From: JAGQKC01 sp965223675
GTDB lineage: Bacteria; Nitrospirota; Nitrospiria; Nitrospirales; UBA8639
Assembly: GCA_965223675.1 (NCBI GenBank)
Contig: OZ245013.1
Location: 1,488,001-1,552,000 of the forward strand
DNA length: 64,000 nt
Direction of reading: 5' to 3'
Shown here: positions 60,559-64,000 of the stretch, in pieces
Position numbering within the stretch: the first letter of the stretch is position 1
Layout of the letters: every line of letters begins with the position of its first letter
Made by a program: the position numbers and the translations under genes
The notes under the pieces: model-generated
Seen by the model: the letters and a program-made list of their open reading frames with translations, nothing else
What the model was told of the DNA's origin: nothing
Database searches by the model: none

Positions 60559-62214
60559 TCACTCGGTGGTAAAGCACGATCCCTCACCTATGCTCTTTTG
60601 ATAAATACGATGAACTTTTGCTGTGTGTTGATTATATACATCTAAGAACTCTTTGGCAGTCTCGGCATACGTTTCTCTTTTATCAAAACCCATACGCACC
60701 GCGCATTTGGCAACTTCTTGAAGGTCACGAGGAAGGACATGGGTTTGAAGATCATTGACCATTTGCAGTTTATGTTCGAGATCACGGAGGAATCGGTATG
60801 ATCGCTCAAGCTGTCTAACCAATCGCCCAGAAAGCAGGTTGGCTTCTTTAAGGTTGACCAAGGCTTTTAACGTATTTCGTTCCATAATCTCGGGATACTG
60901 ATGGACGTGCAAGAGTTGTAAGGTTTGAACAAGGAACTCTATCTCACGAATACCACCCACACCCAATTTCACATGTCGGGCGTCTTCTCCCTTCTGAAGA
61001 AGTTTTCTATGAATTTTAGCTTTGAGGGCTTGAACGGTTTGAAGAATTTGTTGAGGAGGTGCATTTTTCTCTCCCCAAATAAACGAACGAATCCGACGAA
61101 GAAACAAGCGACCGATTGGCTTCGCCCCAGCTATTGGATATGACTTAATAAAAGCCATCCTCTCCCAATCTCGCCCGCGGGTTCGATAATAGTGCACAGA
61201 ATCATCTAGCGATTTAGCCAATGCACCAACATCTCCTTCAGGACGTAAACGTAAGTCCACACGAAAAACCGCTCCCTCATCTGTTGCGTCCATCAAGATT
61301 TGGGTCATTTCCCGTGCAAGTTTCTCAAAGAATTCCTCATGCGATAGACATGTTTGCCTTTTTGTCGCTTGGGTGTAACCTTCTCGTGTTTCGTAGAGAT
61401 AGACCAGATCAACATCAGAACTATAGTTGAGCTCTCCTCCTCCAAGTTTCCCCATACCCATCACGACGAATCCCGTCTCTACCCATCGGCCTTTCCGATC
61501 TCGATGGAGGGGAATGCCATGCTGGGCACATAAATCTTCATACACGATTTCGTACACCGTTTGAATGAGAATAGCGGCAAGATTCGAAAGAGAAGAAACG
61601 GTTTCGGTGACATCAGCAACACGCAACAAGTCTCGGAGGCCAATACGCAACATTTCTCTTCGTTTAAATCGTCGAACCGCGTCACATTTCAACTCATGCG
61701 TTTTAAAAGGCACCAACGAATCGCGTAAGCATTTATCCATTTGCTTCATGGTAGAACAATGAAGATCGACCGGTTTTTCTGCAAGCCAATAGATCAGCAT
61801 GGGATCGCGAATCAGTGTTTCTGACATCGCGGGACTATTCCCAAAAATCGTACATAGGTGATGCAACATTCTTGGTGATTGAGCTAAATATGGAAATAAT
61901 GTACGACGTTGGATTCCCGATGCGATATAGAGTTCCCATGCGGTCAAGGCTTGATCAGGATCAGCTGTTTCTGCGACTGATGACAACAAATCCGAGAGAA
62001 TCGCAGCTAGAGCCCGGCGCTCTTCCGGATTACCAGCCATCGCTTGCAAATTGGCATCGGCCTGATGTGGGTGTTCAACACCGTAGGGAGTCAAAAGCCG
62101 AATCACGTTGTCCGATGACAATTTTGAGGAAAGTAAAAGAGGAGTCGGATCAGAAACTGATCGTTCAATCGTAGAACTTCGCTTCCTACTCGTTCGTTTC
62201 GATCTTGCTTTCAT
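60559..62214 (-). CDS. GlnE-like adenylyltransferase, single unit
   Basis: A 551-residue protein matching one catalytic unit of glutamine synthetase adenylyltransferase/deadenylylase. The nucleotidyltransferase motif is Gly-Lys-Leu-Gly-Gly (255-259) and Ser266-Asp-Val-Asp269; an Arg-Leu-Arg-Pro-Glu-Gly motif follows, then a helical GlnD-type C-terminal domain. Standard GlnE is about 950 residues with two such units. Only one is present, so it may do only one of the two reactions. A basic 18-residue N-terminus precedes the homology. Divergent from the related gene at 62285. Confidence 0.87.
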   Translation of the reverse strand: MKARSKRTSRKRSSTIERSVSDPTPLLLSSKLSSDNVIRLLTPYGVEHPHQADANLQAMAGNPEERRALAAILSDLLSSVAETADPDQALTAWELYIASGIQRRTLFPYLAQSPRMLHHLCTIFGNSPAMSETLIRDPMLIYWLAEKPVDLHCSTMKQMDKCLRDSLVPFKTHELKCDAVRRFKRREMLRIGLRDLLRVADVTETVSSLSNLAAILIQTVYEIVYEDLCAQHGIPLHRDRKGRWVETGFVVMGMGKLGGGELNYSSDVDLVYLYETREGYTQATKRQTCLSHEEFFEKLAREMTQILMDATDEGAVFRVDLRLRPEGDVGALAKSLDDSVHYYRTRGRDWERMAFIKSYPIAGAKPIGRLFLRRIRSFIWGEKNAPPQQILQTVQALKAKIHRKLLQKGEDARHVKLGVGGIREIEFLVQTLQLLHVHQYPEIMERNTLKALVNLKEANLLSGRLVRQLERSYRFLRDLEHKLQMVNDLQTHVLPRDLQEVAKCAVRMGFDKRETYAETAKEFLDVYNQHTAKVHRIYQKSIGEGSCFTTE

Positions 62215-62225
62215 AGTGGAAGGCC

Positions 62226-62278
62226 ATTATATACGATTACGATACAGACCTTACAATGCGCGGGAATTTCAGTATACT
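62226..62278. promoter_or_regulatory. Shared divergent promoter region of the GlnE-like pair
   Basis: In the 70-base gap: a plus-strand TTACAA (62251-62256), 16-base spacer and TATACT (62273-62278); and on the minus strand TTGTAA (the same six bases) with TATAAT (62226-62231) 19 bases away. Both -10 boxes are only about six to twelve bases from the start codons, so transcripts would have almost no leader. Consensus fit is moderate. Confidence 0.35.
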
Positions 62279-62284
62279 GCTGTC

Positions 62285-64000
62285 ATGCCGGATCGTCAGA
62301 AACACATACGCCAACTCCAAGAAGCGTGCCCACAGCTGAAGCCGGAGGTTGTCCAAGACTTTGTCGATCGAATGGACACGGAATACTTTGAACACTTCAC
62401 TCCAACCGTGATTATCAAACATCTCACATTGGCCAGCTCGCTGACTCCTGACCTCCCTTGCGCCATTGACATCAACACGCAATCTTCGAAGACCTTTCAA
62501 CTCACCATCGTCTCCTATGATTATTTTTCAGAGTTCGCCGCACTGTGCGGCCTCCTATCGTCCGCAGGGTTAGATATTCGAAACGCCGTCATTTACACTT
62601 TTGCCGAACGAAGAGCTTCGTCAGACCATACATCAAGCTTCGTTCGTCGCCAATCGCCTATCCGTCATTGGCCGACTCGCCCGGCCAAACAACCACTCGG
62701 ATTATTTCGAAAAAAAGTCGTCGATGTCTTCAATGTTCAGCTGTTATCAGGCTGTGCATTTGGACCCACACAACAAACACAATTCAAGCAATCTGTACAG
62801 GATATGCTCCAACTCCTCGACGCTCGTCACTTTCGGGAGGTTCGACGCCACGTCAATAGAGCGCTTGTGGAAACGCTTGGAAAAATCAAATCCCACGTGT
62901 CGGACATCGTTCATCCTGTGGAAATTCAGTTTGATAATGAAAGACTCCTTGACGCGACGGCTATGGATATTCGGTCGACCGACACCCCGGCATTTCTTTA
63001 TACCTTTGCTAATGCCTTGACCATGCAGGGGGTCTATATTTCCAAAGCGAAAATTGAAGTCAGGGGACATACTGTTCATAACGAGTTTTATGTACGAGGA
63101 CGAACAGGAGGAAAAATTAATGATGTCAAAGAACAACAGGAATTAACTTCCACAGCGGCACTTATTAAGGAATTTTCACACTATTTGACTTGGGCTCCTG
63201 ATCCAGGAAAGGCCCTGGATCATTTCGATCAGCTTCTCGATGAGTTACATAACAGCCACAAACAGTCTTTCGCGTTTTCGCTTCTCCAGCAAAAACCGCT
63301 TCTCGGGCATCTCGCCAAGCTATTTGGTAGTAGCGACTTCCTTTGGGAGGATCTTCTTCGTCGCCAACATGCCAATCTATTGCCGGCTATGGTCAAATTT
63401 CAGGAAGGTTCAATTATCCGCAAAAAAAGCGAACTGACAAGAACGCTTAACTCTCAACTTAAGCGGTACAAGGTTATTGATGATCGAAAAACATGTCTCA
63501 ATACGTTTAAGGATCAGGAATTGTTTCGAATCGATATGAAACACATGCTCACAAAAACGTCGTTACAGGATTTTTCGCAGGCCCTAACCAATTTGGCTGA
63601 GGTTATTCTGGAACAAGCCTTACAGGAAGCTCAAATCGTGATGGCCCACCAATTGGGCATATCCACAAAAGACCTCTTACGGATCTATTCGTTCGCAATC
63701 TTTGGCTTGGGGAAATTAGGAGGAGCAGAGCTTGGTTATGCTTCTGATATTGAGGTTCTTTTCGTTTACACCATCAACAAATCCAGCCATGCATTCAAGC
63801 AACCTGTTTCATCAGACTTGTTCGAACAACTGGTACAAGAAATATTACGGTGGATTGAAGCGAAACACGAAGGAATATTTCACATTGATACACGTCTGCG
63901 CCCTTACGGAGAAAAAGGCCTTTTATCCAATTCATTTGACGAAATTGTCAACTACTACGCTCCCAAAGGTCCGGCAGCTCCTTTCGAGCGACAAGCCTTA
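62285..64000 (+). CDS. GlnE-like nucleotidyltransferase with N-terminal ACT-like region, partial
   Basis: An open frame from the ATG at 62285 to the window edge, 572 codons visible, no stop. Residues about 70-105 (Thr-Ile-Val-Ser-Tyr-Asp-Tyr-Phe-Ser-Glu-Phe-Ala-Ala-Leu-Cys-Gly-Leu-Leu) resemble an ACT domain as in GlnD-type proteins. A nucleotidyltransferase motif lies near 474-490: Gly-Leu-Gly-Lys-Leu-Gly-Gly, then Ser-Asp488-Ile-Glu490, where the usual second Asp is Glu. Arg-Leu-Arg-Pro-Tyr-Gly-Glu-Lys-Gly follows. Its relation to GlnE/GlnD and the divergent neighbour suggests a role in nitrogen signalling. Confidence 0.85.
   Translation, partial: MPDRQKHIRQLQEACPQLKPEVVQDFVDRMDTEYFEHFTPTVIIKHLTLASSLTPDLPCAIDINTQSSKTFQLTIVSYDYFSEFAALCGLLSSAGLDIRNAVIYTFAERRASSDHTSSFVRRQSPIRHWPTRPAKQPLGLFRKKVVDVFNVQLLSGCAFGPTQQTQFKQSVQDMLQLLDARHFREVRRHVNRALVETLGKIKSHVSDIVHPVEIQFDNERLLDATAMDIRSTDTPAFLYTFANALTMQGVYISKAKIEVRGHTVHNEFYVRGRTGGKINDVKEQQELTSTAALIKEFSHYLTWAPDPGKALDHFDQLLDELHNSHKQSFAFSLLQQKPLLGHLAKLFGSSDFLWEDLLRRQHANLLPAMVKFQEGSIIRKKSELTRTLNSQLKRYKVIDDRKTCLNTFKDQELFRIDMKHMLTKTSLQDFSQALTNLAEVILEQALQEAQIVMAHQLGISTKDLLRIYSFAIFGLGKLGGAELGYASDIEVLFVYTINKSSHAFKQPVSSDLFEQLVQEILRWIEAKHEGIFHIDTRLRPYGEKGLLSNSFDEIVNYYAPKGPAAPFERQAL

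Noticed and set aside
1..64000. Search for CRISPR arrays, rRNA and tRNA
   Set aside because: No regularly spaced direct repeats and no tRNA- or rRNA-like segments were seen by eye; a covariance-model scan would be decisive.

Overview
The window reads as a free-living Gram-negative bacterial chromosome. It has lipoproteins with lipoboxes, exported HtrA-type proteases, an outer-membrane porin-like protein, an AsmA-type protein, and genes on both strands with short gaps. Base composition looks moderate to AT-leaning by eye (not computed). The gene mix suggests a Nitrospirota (Nitrospira-like) or similar environmental lineage: a membrane-anchored MutS-like protein, two GlnE-like nucleotidyltransferases back to back, a secreted tyrosinase, mod genes next to an alginate-export-type porin, and AT-rich intergenic repeats. 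That assignment is inference only; no rRNA or tRNA gene was seen.

Layout. 0-2.1 kb: two membrane proteins, one VanZ-like. 2.2-3.4 kb: a decayed IS3-family element with both terminal inverted repeats. 3.6-9.5 kb: exported proteins of unknown function, a methyltransferase, an amidohydrolase lipoprotein, a putative winged-helix regulator, a His-rich exported protein with a strong terminator, and a transglutaminase-like protein. 9.5-21 kb: mostly housekeeping and repair genes (RluD-like, HtrA-like, Mug, MsrA, PrmA, MutS-like) with TPR proteins, a zinc-ribbon protein, a 43-residue membrane peptide and an FAD oxidase. 21-25.5 kb: a 1481-residue Lhr-type helicase.

25.7-31.6 kb is the accessory island. 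It holds a two-gene operon (an exported protein of unknown function and a TIR-TPR protein), an IS256-family transposase remnant abutting a 27-bp tandem repeat, an alpha/beta-hydrolase gene broken by one in-frame TAG, and an overlapping RHH/coiled-coil gene pair with a palindrome over its -10 box. 31.8-33.6 kb is the tyrosinase. 34-39.7 kb is a molybdate region: an XRE-PBP regulator convergent with porin-modA-modB-modC, whose modA-modB gap contains repeat sequence. 

40-47.4 kb: an SGNH-like protein, a TPM protein, a nucleotidyltransferase-fold protein with both catalytic Asp replaced by Asn, an FAD monooxygenase, a lipoprotein and an HD-GYP response regulator. 47.5-50 kb: a hybrid sensor kinase that may belong with the regulator. 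50-60.3 kb: mtnA, a giant AsmA-like gene, an HD-domain protein overlapping a YjbQ gene, a second HtrA-type protease and clpB. 60.5-64 kb: two divergent GlnE-like genes, the second running off the window end.

The strongest candidate for an undescribed system is the TIR-TPR protein with its exported partner at 25.8-28.7 kb. The RHH/coiled-coil pair and the GlnE-like pair come next.
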